DNA of 64,000 nt from contig CYKH01001400.1 in NCBI GenBank assembly GCA_001460835.1, forward strand, positions 47,566 through 111,565, written 5' to 3'. The position numbers were made by a program, and so were the translations under genes. This DNA is from Bodo saltans. Lineage: Eukaryota; Euglenozoa; Kinetoplastea; Eubodonida; Bodonidae. Under the pieces are notes generated by a model. The model was not told where the DNA came from. It saw only the letters and a list, made by a program, of their open reading frames with translations, and did not search any database. Of this stretch, positions 35,801 through 45,800 are shown piece by piece (the stretch's first letter is position 1; every line of letters begins with the position of its first letter).

Positions 35801-37873
35801 CCCAACGGCCTCCTCACAGCGCTGGAGAGCGTGCACCCAGCAGTGAAGCCCAAGATGCTTGCCGTCATGGTTCCTGTTACCTGCGTGGCCCTCACGAGCT
35901 CACAGATTCTTGATGACGTATTCCGTTTGTTACTTTTGTTTGCCCCGGTCGTGGCGCCTGAGGACCTCGTGACCTTAGCTCGATATGTCCCGTTTCACCT
36001 TGCTGATAATCCGTGTGGGGCTCCACAGCCACAGACCTTTCTTAACCTACTGCATTTCTTCCGCGTTGGTAAGCAACCGCGCTCTGTTCAGCACCTTCGA
36101 GGTCTTTTTGGTAGTTTCTTGGCAGGGCATCAACTGGGCGATAATATTTGCATCGAAGATGTTCTGCGGATTGTTGATGTTCCTGAAAGCTCAAGAATGG
36201 GCTCGTACTGGCGGATCAGCCATCGCACGCTGTTTAAGCGTGCTCGACGAGAGCTCGGCCTTGATGCGTCTCACCAGCGACCTCACAGCTCAGGAGACAT
36301 TGAATCGAAGGCCGTTACGATGCTGGCTACTCGAGACTCACCCAGCTACGATCAATTTTCAGCAGTGCTTGCCCCGTTGGGAGTTGGGCATTGGATACTT
36401 GTGTTCACGTTCGATCAAATGTTTTTCGACAATGTGGTGGTAGACGCTGATCTCCAATCTAGGAGCAACCAACCGCAATCTGTGGTGTACGGTCATGAAA
36501 TGCTGGCTCGCATGTTATGTCAAGCACCTCTGAGAGAGTACCTGATCTCCGACGTCATGACAAAGAAGCTCTCGGTTGCAGAGTGTACACAGCTTGTGCG
36601 TCAGCTCATACAACATTGGGAAGTCATCCCGCTGCGTCCGCGCGTAACGTATGTCGATCTTCCGACGACTCGTCCTCTAATGAGCGAGGAACGCTCTACG
36701 TTGTTGCGTTGGATTGAAGCTTGGAGTACTGAGACAGATACCGGTGACACGATTCCTATCGCAGAGCATGAAATGTTTCGTCTCTTAGCGGATCCTTGCC
36801 TCAGACGCATTTTCCCCAAGATGGAAGATCATGATGATGATGGCACTGCGATTACCACATTTGAGGGGGCCGCAATGGCCGAAGTCCTCGCATGGGGACC
36901 TCGTGAGTGGAACGATATGAGAGTGTTGGATCGTGTGGAGCATCGGGCGACGGCCTTGCGAACAAAGTTGGGAACTTCAACCATTTGTGCATTGAGGATT
37001 GTCTGTGTTGGTGTGGACAAACTCGTGTCGTGGTGCCGGACCCACTACACGTCCCTCAAAGAAGAAATAGCGTGGCTGCAGTCGAACGAAGCTACTTCCT
37101 CTGACCGCCTTCTTGGTGACGTTACCGTCGTATTGTCTATTGTTGAAAGCTCGCTGTGGCTACAATGGCATGTGCTGGAAAACGAACGACAACAGAGCAT
37201 GGGCACGTCGTCCAAATCTCTTTGCGATCTCACTGCTGCTTCAGCGTGTGCATTATGGCTGGATCTGTACTGGTGGCTTTCGCTACAATGGCAACCACAC
37301 AATACACAGCCCACACAGCGTGTGGGTGAGCAAGGCGACCGAGGCTGGTGCTTGGGGCTGCAAAAGATGCTGATGGACACAATATTCCGCCTGCTGCAAT
37401 CTGCTGATGGGTCAGTCCTCGCTCACATTGTGACGGTGCTCATCCCTAATGAGCACAGTGGCAAGAGGATATCGCTGGATGCATCGGTGGTTCTCGAAAG
37501 TAGTGAGCGCGTTGACTTTGACCTCGCCGCCCAACGCATCTTAGGCCGCATTTCAATGCTCCTTGGAACTGACCTGGATAATTTTTCACTCGAGGATGTC
37601 ATGCTGATGACACCCCGACTCGCTCAAAGTGGTTTCCTCACCCACACGACAATGAGCACACTCAAGAGAAATTGCATCAGTGCTATTCAAGCCAAGGATG
37701 CGTCTATTGGTGCTGGTGACGATGGTGCAGCAGCAGCAGACGCTTTACAACAGACGTGGCAACCAGCCAAGCGGAAGGCATCAGGACCAGTGTCGCTGGA
37801 CGCAGTGTTGTCTATGTTGGACGCTACGTCTCACCTTGCTGAACGTGTCTCTTTTGAGGAGGACGACGTGTGA
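32807..37873 (+). CDS. Large helical protein, probably mitochondrial
   Basis: A 1688-residue protein not assigned to a family. The N-terminus (MRKFQVPCFQRLAASSSSS, with further Arg, Lys and Gln and no acidic residue for over 40 positions) looks like a mitochondrial targeting sequence. The rest is mainly amphipathic helices with Ala, Leu and Ser-rich blocks of ~35-40 residues (VNIL-like blocks such as FAPVVAPEDLVTLARYVPFHL and QYMRAIAAIANAPHADAEH). This resembles the helical-repeat proteins that handle RNA in kinetoplastid mitochondria, but I could not see a definite PPR or RAP signature. No membrane segment is obvious. The ATG at 32807 is the first after the acceptor AG at 32746-32747. The open frame further upstream has only non-ATG codons and overlaps that AG. 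Confidence 0.7.
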   Translation: MRKFQVPCFQRLAASSSSSVLTIQQRCGGEKRFPNRTQYDCNEVTVKQILAMPTVIEGPHTVINFLATMKRERQAHRFMHSGSAATFNTETFMAHLSLADTKHWLSFESALAVVSACASSTYQGTISSPAVHAALAFLSHMRQEKLSTITSSVQNTCRMIIAMSALLARVEQRQASSASVLVREYLAYFAPADLATSFDIANKRGSSAPLTMVEATLIVSATSKLASINHKGVQKEFSSVGINASTLAALVSTVDASLIARDQLASFVSNVVTEATLRCFVVDHQQTEEFDVLVASINKILCKLVDQSGRCYGKKIPLKSHNIVVLLSTISKLCSARRTADQQVTSSLRPTPNLSMLSKSLSNNHSVENRHHLLGELGAPRAPAEMFLTSATVEYLIKAAEGCWIHFTFGEVALTISSLASICQVLLWSRVEEPILEVSVPIARAAVAASETSPSPKPSRFSKKQRVDATATLSNGPKQLATSPPQHSSSPFHANSSGDEWFFLPSQNADEVEWEGRITSFVDFATSSLQDVLSKRGTLAQGHDAQLSLKELTMFRQALTHFGRSSPQLDHRLVRTLEQWQEKLSPQQYMRAIAAIANAPHADAEHGVSRVLHCLSAQLRGKELKAPPHEVIEFLHAIICQGGLRRGHGLHVDVVVATLTHVLATSSPAASESSARDSHSSRLESVYQMMMLECSLQYVQGWHIASPPSKQDEGLLMMLGRLSSTALSMLRVQHPLLFASDDSLMKDNDGRFRLSSKELKLLPSLSVTLANFQIAKNPIVTGYLFDSFGHAAIKLEEVAKRINMLTPQYMLRCDVGCISQLLCCVISRRATSNDLVGHRNGMIRWFTTHVLRTPIAVKRYLTASREGRFSAALLAIAAAGDEQLREVDQDAQNSLSVAAVPADLWSNTLSSVRTFNQLDTLATVYQEFVPESVSSAAQLSSLVSRKGEQLMARTGTYASVVSLLGRVGHSEDVSRALLKLLERDLPALTDKTSTTFVSPNGLLTALESVHPAVKPKMLAVMVPVTCVALTSSQILDDVFRLLLLFAPVVAPEDLVTLARYVPFHLADNPCGAPQPQTFLNLLHFFRVGKQPRSVQHLRGLFGSFLAGHQLGDNICIEDVLRIVDVPESSRMGSYWRISHRTLFKRARRELGLDASHQRPHSSGDIESKAVTMLATRDSPSYDQFSAVLAPLGVGHWILVFTFDQMFFDNVVVDADLQSRSNQPQSVVYGHEMLARMLCQAPLREYLISDVMTKKLSVAECTQLVRQLIQHWEVIPLRPRVTYVDLPTTRPLMSEERSTLLRWIEAWSTETDTGDTIPIAEHEMFRLLADPCLRRIFPKMEDHDDDGTAITTFEGAAMAEVLAWGPREWNDMRVLDRVEHRATALRTKLGTSTICALRIVCVGVDKLVSWCRTHYTSLKEEIAWLQSNEATSSDRLLGDVTVVLSIVESSLWLQWHVLENERQQSMGTSSKSLCDLTAASACALWLDLYWWLSLQWQPHNTQPTQRVGEQGDRGWCLGLQKMLMDTIFRLLQSADGSVLAHIVTVLIPNEHSGKRISLDASVVLESSERVDFDLAAQRILGRISMLLGTDLDNFSLEDVMLMTPRLAQSGFLTHTTMSTLKRNCISAIQAKDASIGAGDDGAAAADALQQTWQPAKRKASGPVSLDAVLSMLDATSHLAERVSFEEDDV

Positions 37874-37993
37874 TCAGGACAACAAACTGTTTACAATGAT
37901 TTATTTTTTTTGAATTTGACAGCATTAGTTGCGGTATGCACCCGCGCAAGTTGCTTTCTGCACATTGTGGCCTACGTTACTGTTCTTCTCCAC

Positions 37994-37995
37994 AG
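37994..37995 (+). promoter_or_regulatory. Candidate trans-splice acceptor AG
   Basis: TGTTCTTCTCCACAG ends here, 51 bases before the SNARE ATG at 38046, in a 172-base spacer. Confidence 0.6.
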
Positions 37996-38045
37996 CGCAA
38001 TTTAAAGAAAATTAAGGTGCTGTTCAAATAGAAAGCAAAGACGAG

Positions 38046-38978
38046 ATGTCAGAGTACAGCAGCACTTCAATTTCTATGCGAGTTTCGCTCAATAAACTGA
38101 GCAAGATTCGAGGACTTGTTGGCGTTGGAGATGGGCGCAGCATTCAGCAAGCAGCACGTGACGAGGAGCTCGCTGAAGAAGAAAGACGGAAGCTGGCGCA
38201 GCTGAGTCCTTACCAGCGGACGGAGTATTTGACTGCAAGCGCCATTCAAGAATTGCGCGAAACAATGCGCACCTATGAAGAGATGGAGAATGGCGTTCCA
38301 CGACAATTTGGTCCAGCTGATGTAGCCAGATGTCGACAACGCATGCGGAAACAAGAAATCGAAATTTCCAAAATGGGGAAAGACGCTCTTCGCCTCGCAC
38401 GAGCAGAGAGGAAAGAATCAGAAGCTCGAGAACTCCTTCGTCATATTGACGGCGCAAAGCAATATTATCGGCAGCGATTTCGTTTGGTCACTACTGGTGG
38501 CGATGGATCAAATAGCGATGCTGATCGTGCCATCTCTCCGATTAATTCCGCCACAAACTTCGGCAGAAACGACGCAGCACCGTTGCTAGGATCCGATTCC
38601 ATTAACGCCACAGATTTTGGCACGTCTCTCAGGAGTGAAGCGGAGTTTCAGCAATTCTTCTCAACGTTGATGAAACAAGATCATTTGATGGATGCGCAAC
38701 TCGACCGAATTCACGCGGGAATTCTCCGCTTGCGCGATAACGCAGACATGCTCTCGAACGAACTGAAAGTTCAAGATGCACTTATCGATGACACAGAAGA
38801 TAAGGTGGATGCCGTCACCGGAAAGTTGAAGTCTTTGAATAAAACGCTTAAACAGACATTGAAACAAGTAGACAGCGGTCGCATGTGCATTTATGTCTTC
38901 TGTTTCTTGATCCTGGCAGGACTAGTAGGCGGCATTCTCTACGTTACGGGAGTCATCGGACCCTCCTCCAAGAAGTAG
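38046..38978 (+). CDS. Qc-type SNARE (syntaxin 6/8-like), tail-anchored
   Basis: A 310-residue membrane-fusion protein. The N-terminal ~200 residues are charged and helical. Residues ~215-275 form a SNARE motif (MDAQLDRIHAGILRLRDNAD, ELKVQDALIDDTEDKVD, then LKSLNKTLKQTL). The Gln at residue 243 falls where the ionic-layer Gln is expected, and the ELxxQ-x-x-x-DD pattern is like syntaxin 6/8 and related Qc SNAREs. A single C-terminal membrane anchor (~280-303, CIYVFCFLILAGLVGGILYV) leaves a short luminal tail ending SSKK. It should act in endosomal or Golgi fusion, but the sequence alone does not say which compartment. Qb or NPSN-type SNAREs are less likely alternatives. The start is the ATG after the acceptor at 37994-37995. 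Confidence 0.78.
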   Translation: MSEYSSTSISMRVSLNKLSKIRGLVGVGDGRSIQQAARDEELAEEERRKLAQLSPYQRTEYLTASAIQELRETMRTYEEMENGVPRQFGPADVARCRQRMRKQEIEISKMGKDALRLARAERKESEARELLRHIDGAKQYYRQRFRLVTTGGDGSNSDADRAISPINSATNFGRNDAAPLLGSDSINATDFGTSLRSEAEFQQFFSTLMKQDHLMDAQLDRIHAGILRLRDNADMLSNELKVQDALIDDTEDKVDAVTGKLKSLNKTLKQTLKQVDSGRMCIYVFCFLILAGLVGGILYVTGVIGPSSKK

Positions 38979-39390
38979 CGCATGATTTCGAATGAAAGAG
39001 GCAATTGAGAGAATAGAAATGGTTATGAGTGAGAGCCCGAACACAAGATAGTTGTGCTCAATGGGCGAAAATGAAAACTGGTATTTGTTGCAATTAATTT
39101 TTGTAGCACCTTTTTTAATTGGTTAATTGGTAAATTGGCTTATGTCGTCATTTTGGTTTAATTGCTTCGTTCTATTTCTTAGCAAAAAGGAAAATTCTGC
39201 GCATCGTATCATATCACAAAGAAAGAGTGAGAGTGAGGTGAAATTAGCGACTCGTCTCGTTTTTCCTTTCCTTTGGAGTTCTGTTTTGATTTTTGATCAA
39301 TCGTGCTGTTTGCCGCGAATCATTATTGCGCGGTGCAAAGACAAAAGTGACCTGAATCCCGCATTGTAAACAAGTCGAATCAAAACAAAA
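38979..39390 (+). promoter_or_regulatory. Intergenic region with alternative trans-splice acceptors
   Basis: No gene is seen in this 412-base spacer. Two acceptors are plausible for lipin: AG 39181-39182 after TTCGTTCTATTTCTT, and AG 39277-39278 after a longer pyrimidine tract (39250-39274). They would give leaders of about 208 and 112 bases. The upstream part is AT-rich with repeated TTAATTGG-like words near 39113-39136. Confidence 0.5.
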
Positions 39391-41796
39391 ATGACGTCGA
39401 TGGTTTCTGGCTTCGGGCGTATCATGACTTACGCATTCAACGGCTTGGATATGTCTAGTGCAGCCAATGATGTGATTGTCGTTCAGCATCGAGACGGCAC
39501 TCTGCACAGCAGTCCGTTTAACGTGCGGTTTGGAAAGTTTAAAGTCCTTCGTCCCCAAGATAAAGTTGTTTCGATTGAGGTGAACGATGTCGTGACGAAG
39601 GCAGTCATGAAAATCAACTCGGATGGAGTGGCGTTTTGGTTAGAAGCCACCAGCCACGTTGGTGGAGAAAGGCCAGAGTCACCCGTGCAGCCGCTGACGT
39701 CTCCTGTGTTATCGCAACGTGCGGCCTCACCAGGAATCTCTGACATGCCAAATATCGCTCTTCCGAAGGACCCCTCATCCGGTGGCCCCTCATCCCCGCT
39801 GAAGTCTCTCCATTCCACTTCAGTTGATTCTCAACCACAACAGCACCGCCAGAAGAGCGCAGATCGACCAATTCCTGTCCTACATGTATCCGCTGACGCA
39901 ACGCTTGACGATATTAACCTGTCACGTGACGATGAACTTGCCTCAATGCTCGGCTCAAGGCCTACAACTACTGGTGAACTACCATTACCGCATCATCAAG
40001 ACCCGCAGCAGGGCATTGAAGTGGCCACTTCGACAATATTTGAACAGGATATGTCCTTGTGGTCGCTCGAACAGCGTGAGAAGTACACTGAGTTGCTTCG
40101 CTCGATCAACGAAGGGCCGAGTAAGGATGAGGACGGAAGGGATCACCACGGTGGCCTCACGCTAAGCAAACTAGCGTCATTTGATGAATTCTCGATGGGC
40201 GCCTCCGAACCAACCCCAGTCACTCAGATGCTTGCAGCAGGTGGTGCGCCGCCTGCGTTTGGCGTTGGCCTCCCCAATTCTGAGGTCATCACAGATGGCA
40301 GCGGTTTGCCCGCTATTCCTTCGTTCCAAGAGCAGCACTACGACACCGCCTCCGTTGCCTCAGTGGAAGAAGACGAATACGAAGAAGAGGACGCGGAAGA
40401 GGGTGAAGAAGAAGGAGAGGAAGGCGGCGCCGGCAGCAGCAGCAGTAGTGCCCCGGCGCAGTACTACAAACCAACCATTACGCCGAAGTCTGTCGATCTG
40501 GAGAAGCTTGGCCTGATCCCTGGTCGCAACAAGGTGCGGTACATCACGCACACATCCCTCCAAGGGCGTGTCGTGGTGGAGAGTTCCATCTACTTGTGGT
40601 CGTCGGATACCAAAATTGTGGTGTCGGATATTGATGGAACGGTCACGAAGAGTGACGTGTGGGGGCACATCCTGCCGATGATTGGCAAAGACTGGACTCA
40701 CGCAGGAATTTGCTCCTTGTACACGAAGGTCGCCAAGAATGGTTACGAGTTTGTGTATCTCACCGCTCGAAGTATGTCGCAGCAAGAGCAGACAAGGAAA
40801 TTTCTTTGGAGTATTGAACAAGATGGTGGCATGACGCTCCCCAGAGGACCGGTGCTAACGGCCCCTGATCGTTTTTTCACGGCACTTACGCAAGAAGTTT
40901 CCAAACGCGCGCATGAGTTTAAAATTGCCTGCTTGGAAAGCATTCGACGAGCGTTTCCTCGACATTCACGACCATACTACGCCGGCTTTGGCAATCGAAT
41001 TGGGGATGTGATCAGCTACACCGCAACCATGATCCCTAAGCACAAGATTTTTATTATTGACACGAATAGCACGCTGCATGTGTGTCGCGTCAAGCAGACG
41101 TACCGCAATCTCGCTCACCTTGTCGACGTCTCATTTCCGCCCTTGAAGCCCACGTCCGCTTTGCTGACTCGCACGGCCGTGAACTCTGCAGGTGGTGACT
41201 CCTCTTCTGTGGGGAGACGGAGCGCCAGTCCCCAAGGGCACTCAGGACCAAGCTCAACGCTGTCGTCGCCAACGTTGCCTGCAACGCAGCCCTCTCAGGG
41301 TGTGAGTGTTGCTCTCGGGAATAGTTTGCTTGGCACCCGCCAAGATTATCACGGCATGCAAGAGGGCGAGACTGTCGATGCTGAATTCAACAGTTTTAAT
41401 TTTTGGCGCGTCCCTCTAGATGATGTCGTTGTGCGACCCCCTGCACCAGTAAAAACTGCGTCGACGCTGAAGAAGTCTGTTGCTCCCGCAACCCCTTTAA
41501 TCCCTCCACCACCAGTCACCAACAGCAGTAGTCACCATCCGATGTATGTGGATACGTCCGCACGTAGCGGTGCGACCCCTGCACAAGCTCTTGATGCTAC
41601 AGGTGCACAACATACAGCGAGTGGGAAGGGTTGGCTGCGTTGGTTTGGAGGTAGTGGGACTTCACCAACACCAGCCGGCGGTAGTGGTAGTAGTGGTAGT
41701 GCAGTGGGGGCATCTGGGGGGCCAACATCCCCAGCCACCTCAGTACTACCGGCTCAGAGTGCAACGCCCGCGATGCCTGAAGTAGCCAAGAAGTAG
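39391..41796 (+). CDS. LPIN: Lipin (phosphatidate phosphatase, PAP)
   Basis: An 801-residue Mg2+-dependent phosphatidate phosphatase that makes diacylglycerol for phospholipid and triacylglycerol synthesis at the ER and nuclear envelope. The N-LIP domain is clear (residues ~1-90: DVIVVQHRDGTLHSSPFNVR and FGKFKVLRPQDK). A long Ser/Pro-rich linker and an acidic Glu stretch (~325-350) follow. The C-LIP catalytic domain (~380-590) contains the HAD motif DIDGT at residues 413-417 (Asp413 and Asp415 catalytic). It is followed by GHILPMIGKDWTHAG, YLTARSMSQQEQTR and GFGNRIGDVISY. All core catalytic residues are present. The C-terminal ~200 residues are Ser/Gly/Pro-rich and disordered. The first residues are MTSMVSGFGRIM, so the short amphipathic N-terminal helix of other lipins may be present. 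Confidence 0.93.
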   Translation: MTSMVSGFGRIMTYAFNGLDMSSAANDVIVVQHRDGTLHSSPFNVRFGKFKVLRPQDKVVSIEVNDVVTKAVMKINSDGVAFWLEATSHVGGERPESPVQPLTSPVLSQRAASPGISDMPNIALPKDPSSGGPSSPLKSLHSTSVDSQPQQHRQKSADRPIPVLHVSADATLDDINLSRDDELASMLGSRPTTTGELPLPHHQDPQQGIEVATSTIFEQDMSLWSLEQREKYTELLRSINEGPSKDEDGRDHHGGLTLSKLASFDEFSMGASEPTPVTQMLAAGGAPPAFGVGLPNSEVITDGSGLPAIPSFQEQHYDTASVASVEEDEYEEEDAEEGEEEGEEGGAGSSSSSAPAQYYKPTITPKSVDLEKLGLIPGRNKVRYITHTSLQGRVVVESSIYLWSSDTKIVVSDIDGTVTKSDVWGHILPMIGKDWTHAGICSLYTKVAKNGYEFVYLTARSMSQQEQTRKFLWSIEQDGGMTLPRGPVLTAPDRFFTALTQEVSKRAHEFKIACLESIRRAFPRHSRPYYAGFGNRIGDVISYTATMIPKHKIFIIDTNSTLHVCRVKQTYRNLAHLVDVSFPPLKPTSALLTRTAVNSAGGDSSSVGRRSASPQGHSGPSSTLSSPTLPATQPSQGVSVALGNSLLGTRQDYHGMQEGETVDAEFNSFNFWRVPLDDVVVRPPAPVKTASTLKKSVAPATPLIPPPPVTNSSSHHPMYVDTSARSGATPAQALDATGAQHTASGKGWLRWFGGSGTSPTPAGGSGSSGSAVGASGGPTSPATSVLPAQSATPAMPEVAKK

Positions 41797-42104
41797 CCGA
41801 CCACTCTTTTGGTCCCTCCCCAGTGTTTGACGACGCTTTCAAACCAAAATTCACAATTGTTTCTTCCTTCCCCCAACCAACTTCTTGCGTTGTTGCGATG
41901 ATTTACTGGGATCACCCTTCGCTACAAAGAAGAAAAAAGAAAACGAATCAATGCTCGACCTCACCGCTAAACGTACTTGCTCTTGCTTCAATTACCATGC
42001 CGATCACCTTTCGTGTTAAACCTGATTGTTTGTCTTCCATGAATTGTAGCTGCGTTCGATTGTTCTCTTTTCTCTTACAATTACAAAGATTCTGCGCTTA
42101 AGTC
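41797..42104 (+). promoter_or_regulatory. Intergenic region with trans-splice acceptor for C1D
   Basis: A T/C-rich stretch (42058-42082, TTGTTCTCTTTTCTCTTAC) ends at AG 42087-42088, 17 bases before the ATG at 42105. The rest of the 308-base spacer shows no coding sequence. Confidence 0.6.
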
Positions 42105-42524
42105 ATGGAAGTCGATCCTGATATTGCCGAGTTGCTGTCCTCAATGGACAACTCTTTGCTCGAACTTCAACAACGTGTGCAAGGACCTCTTGCCCAGCTC
42201 AACGAAGATGTCGTTGCGTCCAACTACCCGGTTGAAGACCAAGCAAAAATAACCTTAGCAACGGCATTTACGCTAATTATGTCGTACTACTGCCACAAGC
42301 GGCTGCACAATGAGCCAATTGACCCACAGCTAAAGCTGAAAGTCGAGCGTGTATCGGAATACGTTAAGAAACTTCGAGAAATTAAAGAAATTGAACGGTT
42401 GAGGGGATTGACGCTGGAAGACGATGGTACCATTGCACCTGAGTCTAAGAGGCCTCGAATCGATAAGGCGGCAACGCAGAGAATTGTTCAAAATGCCATT
42501 GGCGTCAATGAAAGACTATCGTGA
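42105..42524 (+). CDS. C1D: C1D/Rrp47 (Lrp1)-like exosome cofactor
   Basis: A 139-residue member of the Sas10/C1D family. Rrp47/C1D binds the exosome nuclease Rrp6 and helps recruit MTR4 for 3' processing of rRNA, snRNA and snoRNA precursors in the nucleus. Visible family features are an N-terminal helix (LLSSMDNSLLELQQRV), then EDQAKITLATAFTLIMSYY (compare the EQAKVDLVSAYTL block of C1D) and KVERVSEYVKKLREIKE. A basic tail with RIDKAATQRIVQNAI matches the RGAASRFVKNAL block of human C1D. Length is normal for the family. The ATG follows the acceptor at 42087-42088. MTR4, its expected partner, is encoded 10 kb upstream in the same array. Confidence 0.85.
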   Translation: MEVDPDIAELLSSMDNSLLELQQRVQGPLAQLNEDVVASNYPVEDQAKITLATAFTLIMSYYCHKRLHNEPIDPQLKLKVERVSEYVKKLREIKEIERLRGLTLEDDGTIAPESKRPRIDKAATQRIVQNAIGVNERLS

Positions 42525-42822
42525 TGCGGTGACACACTCACATTACGTCTTTCTTTTCCCTTTTGCGAGTCATCACCCTTCAATTCAATCGAGTAAGAAG
42601 TTCACATTATTCTTGTGGCTTAAAAGATTTTTAGTTATTTAGGCCTTGATGCACATTCAAATTTACATACCGAGTCTCAGGTTTGAATTGAAATTGCATT
42701 ATCGTTTGTCAATTTATGAGAACGGAAGGATTTGTTTTTGTAGAACACACACATTATTATTACTGCATGCATACATCCTAGTAGTTGACAGATCTCTGAC
42801 AAATCGAGAAGAACACCAACTT
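42525..42822 (+). promoter_or_regulatory. Spacer before the large caspase-like gene; start not certain
   Basis: The frame of the next gene is open from 42646. A TTAG acceptor near 42632-42641 would allow initiation at ATG 42649, adding 58 residues. A later AG near 42780-42781 favours ATG 42823. Sequence between the two is AT-rich and unlike the downstream coding sequence, so 42823 is preferred. Confidence 0.4.
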
Positions 42823-45800
42823 ATGTCTCACATCTCTTCTCGCAGCCGAGCAACTCCGCTCGCATCGCCGCTACCGGCTCGAGATGCCACGAGAGAATTG
42901 AACAGCATTGCCACTCCACCTCCTGGAGCCCGTGCAACTCCATCGACACTCGGCGCCTGGCATCTCAGCTCAACAGAGCCGCCACTTTCGATTTCACCTC
43001 AACCGTTGTTTCACAAACAGCTGGACGCATCTCATGTTCCTTATCGGAACGTCAAGAAACGATCGACGCAACTCCCGCCGCTTCGAAAGAGTGCCCCGGT
43101 TGGAGGAGGAGACATCATGAAGCATTCAGAGTCAACATTGGCTGAAGAAGCAATCTTCCTAACACACGGACTTTTCTCGCCGCCACGAGAGCGCTTGCTC
43201 CTTTACAAGGAGATACCAGATTCTGTGGCGGACTTGCGAAATGCATTGCTGAAGCATCAGCTCTCCGATCTATTATCGAACGTAAAAAGTAGCTCAGCCC
43301 CAACAACGAGGCAGCAAGCGGAGTCTCTTTCCCATATCAGCCACCACAGAATACATAACGCCTCTCCCTTCTTTGGAGAACCGCTTTCCTCAACGATTGG
43401 CGGTGGCGGTGGGGCGTCGAACAACCTGGGCCGTCGCTCTTACGTTGGGATCCCAAGACTGCAAAAACACAGTGAGTCCCACGTGCACCTTTTGTTCCAC
43501 GAGAGGATGGACTACGAAGATGATTTGCTGTACGCAACGTTTGAAGAAGATGACCAAAAAGGAGAGAACGGCCATGATGGGACGCTGCATGATGATGGTG
43601 CAGCTGCTGGTGTGACAGCGGCATACCGTGAGCTTCTTGCCGTTGGTGGAGGAAGCCGCCGCGAAACGTGCTTACCTTCTCAAGCAACACCTGAGCCGCA
43701 CACCATGCCGTCTGGGACAGCCACCACAACGAACTCGTGTTTCCGATCCTCTCACGGAAAGGGAGGCACGGCCACGTTTGCGCTTCCCACGTCATTCGTA
43801 AGGTTTGCGCCTGCTGAATCTGAAGCGTCCACCACTGCAGACGAGTCGGCGTCAACTGCCCAGCACTACCGCCAAAAGATCATTGAGGGCATCGTGGAAA
43901 CACAACGCCGCAAAGCGATTGAGTCAGCTCTCTCTGTTGGTGTTGAGCAGCTAAATGCACCACCAAAGCAAATATTTCTGCGCTGCGATTTTGTGGCGGA
44001 CCATGGCTTGAAGAGGTATCAATTTAGAGCATTTTGTGGACAATTGGTGGAGTCGTGCGTCACAAAACCGCTCATCGAGTCGGTGACGCGGCAGCTATCA
44101 TCAGAGCCGTCGCCCCTTCTCACGGATAAAACACCGTTTTACAACCCAGGTGCTGTGAAGGGTGGTAAGAGTGGTGTTCAGGCAGCGACAAAACGACGTC
44201 GCAGCACCAAATTAGATCTTCCGGCAACCTCCTCCGTATCAACAACAGCTACGCAGCAGATATTGATGTTGTCAGACTACGATCGAAGCTACCTTGAGCA
44301 AGTGAAAAAGCTGATTACCGTTTCTGTCTGCGATGATGACCCAGAGCTTCTGGAACTGCCGCGCACTCTCTTTTTATGCGTCGCTGCGCCGTCGAATACT
44401 CACATATCGTTGGTGGAGCGGGTCGCCAACAATATTCAGCACACCGTCAACACGAAGCAACATTCACTGCTAGAACTATGCAAGATTGTTGATAGCCCAT
44501 ATGAATCCTCGACGGAGTACAACAAGGCACAGATGGAGAGCCCTCGAGACAAGGATTTCGAAGAATACGACGACCTACCTCCCGAGGAGGAGGGCTGGTC
44601 GATTGAAGTGATGCCGCCGCAACGTGGAAAGTGGGAGCTGTGGGCATTGGAGACGATACAGGCACGCAACAAGAGTCGCAATGCTTCCACCACCGACGAA
44701 GGTTTTATGGTCTTCGGATCCGAAGCTTTCTCAGCGTTCTCGAGCCGTCGAACCTCGAAGGCTGACGGTGATGGCTCACCTGAAGCGGAGTTGGGCGAGT
44801 CCGGTGCTCGAGGCATGTCGTTGCTCATTTCTGAACCATCGACGACTCGTAACCCTGCTGAGCACCAGCAGCATCAAAAACAGCAAAGTAGTCGCGCAGG
44901 ATCTGCGTCGTCCTCAAGGCCACTGGTTGATCTTCTTGACGTCTCCGTTGTGAATACTGATGGCGGACAGGGAGCGGCAAGCTCTCGACGTGATGACAGT
45001 GGTGTAGATTTCTTCCAAGTTGCGCGTCGCCAGCGTCGAAACAAAAACCCAACAGACCAGCAAGACACTTCTGGGAATGAAGTTGTTAATGCACTACTAC
45101 CAGCACAAGGCACACCACGTACTCCTCTCGATGCCCCTGCTCATGGAGAAAAGTCAGCCGCTTCCCAAGAGCGCTCCTTCAGTTTGGTCTACGGAACAGA
45201 CGGTTCGCCCGCTTCGCCTATCACAAGCGGCAGTGCGAGCAGCAACACAACAACAACTGCAAAGCAAGCGGTTGGTCAATCATCTTTCTACTCTCCTTCA
45301 AATAGTACCACAGAGACGGGCTCGCCAGCAGGCTCACCTATGTTAAGCGGTTCTCGGCGGCACTCGAAGGTGTTCGGTGCCGCTGTAAAAAATCAGCGAC
45401 TTCGTCGGCTGGCTAGCATCAGCGGTGGCGGAGAAGCTGTCGCCTCGATCATGTCTCAGGTGGATTGCGGCGCACCAGTTGCCCCACTCATTGCAAGCGT
45501 GAAAGAGGCAGCGTCACCAACAAAGAAGCCAGCTGATGCACCACGCCCGAGTTCAGCGTCGTCTACTGATAGCCTTGACGATATTTTGTTAGGTACTAGC
45601 CCTGGTGACAGCACCGCCACAAATCCTACCTCTGCTGCGCTTGATTTATTCGGCGTTCAGTCGGAGTATCAAACGAAGCTGAGGTGGGTCAGTGCGCATC
45701 AAGCAGTCGCGCCAGAAAGCATCATCACCGGTCGCAAGGCAAAGGGAAAAGGCAAGGCAAAAGTATCTTTGGAGGAAGTCCTTAAGCAACGCCTCGACAT

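Noticed and set aside
42646-42822. Upstream extension of the caspase-like gene to 42646 or 42649
   Set aside because: The extra residues come from AT-rich, spacer-like sequence unlike the downstream protein, and a later AG favours ATG 42823. It is not fully excluded.
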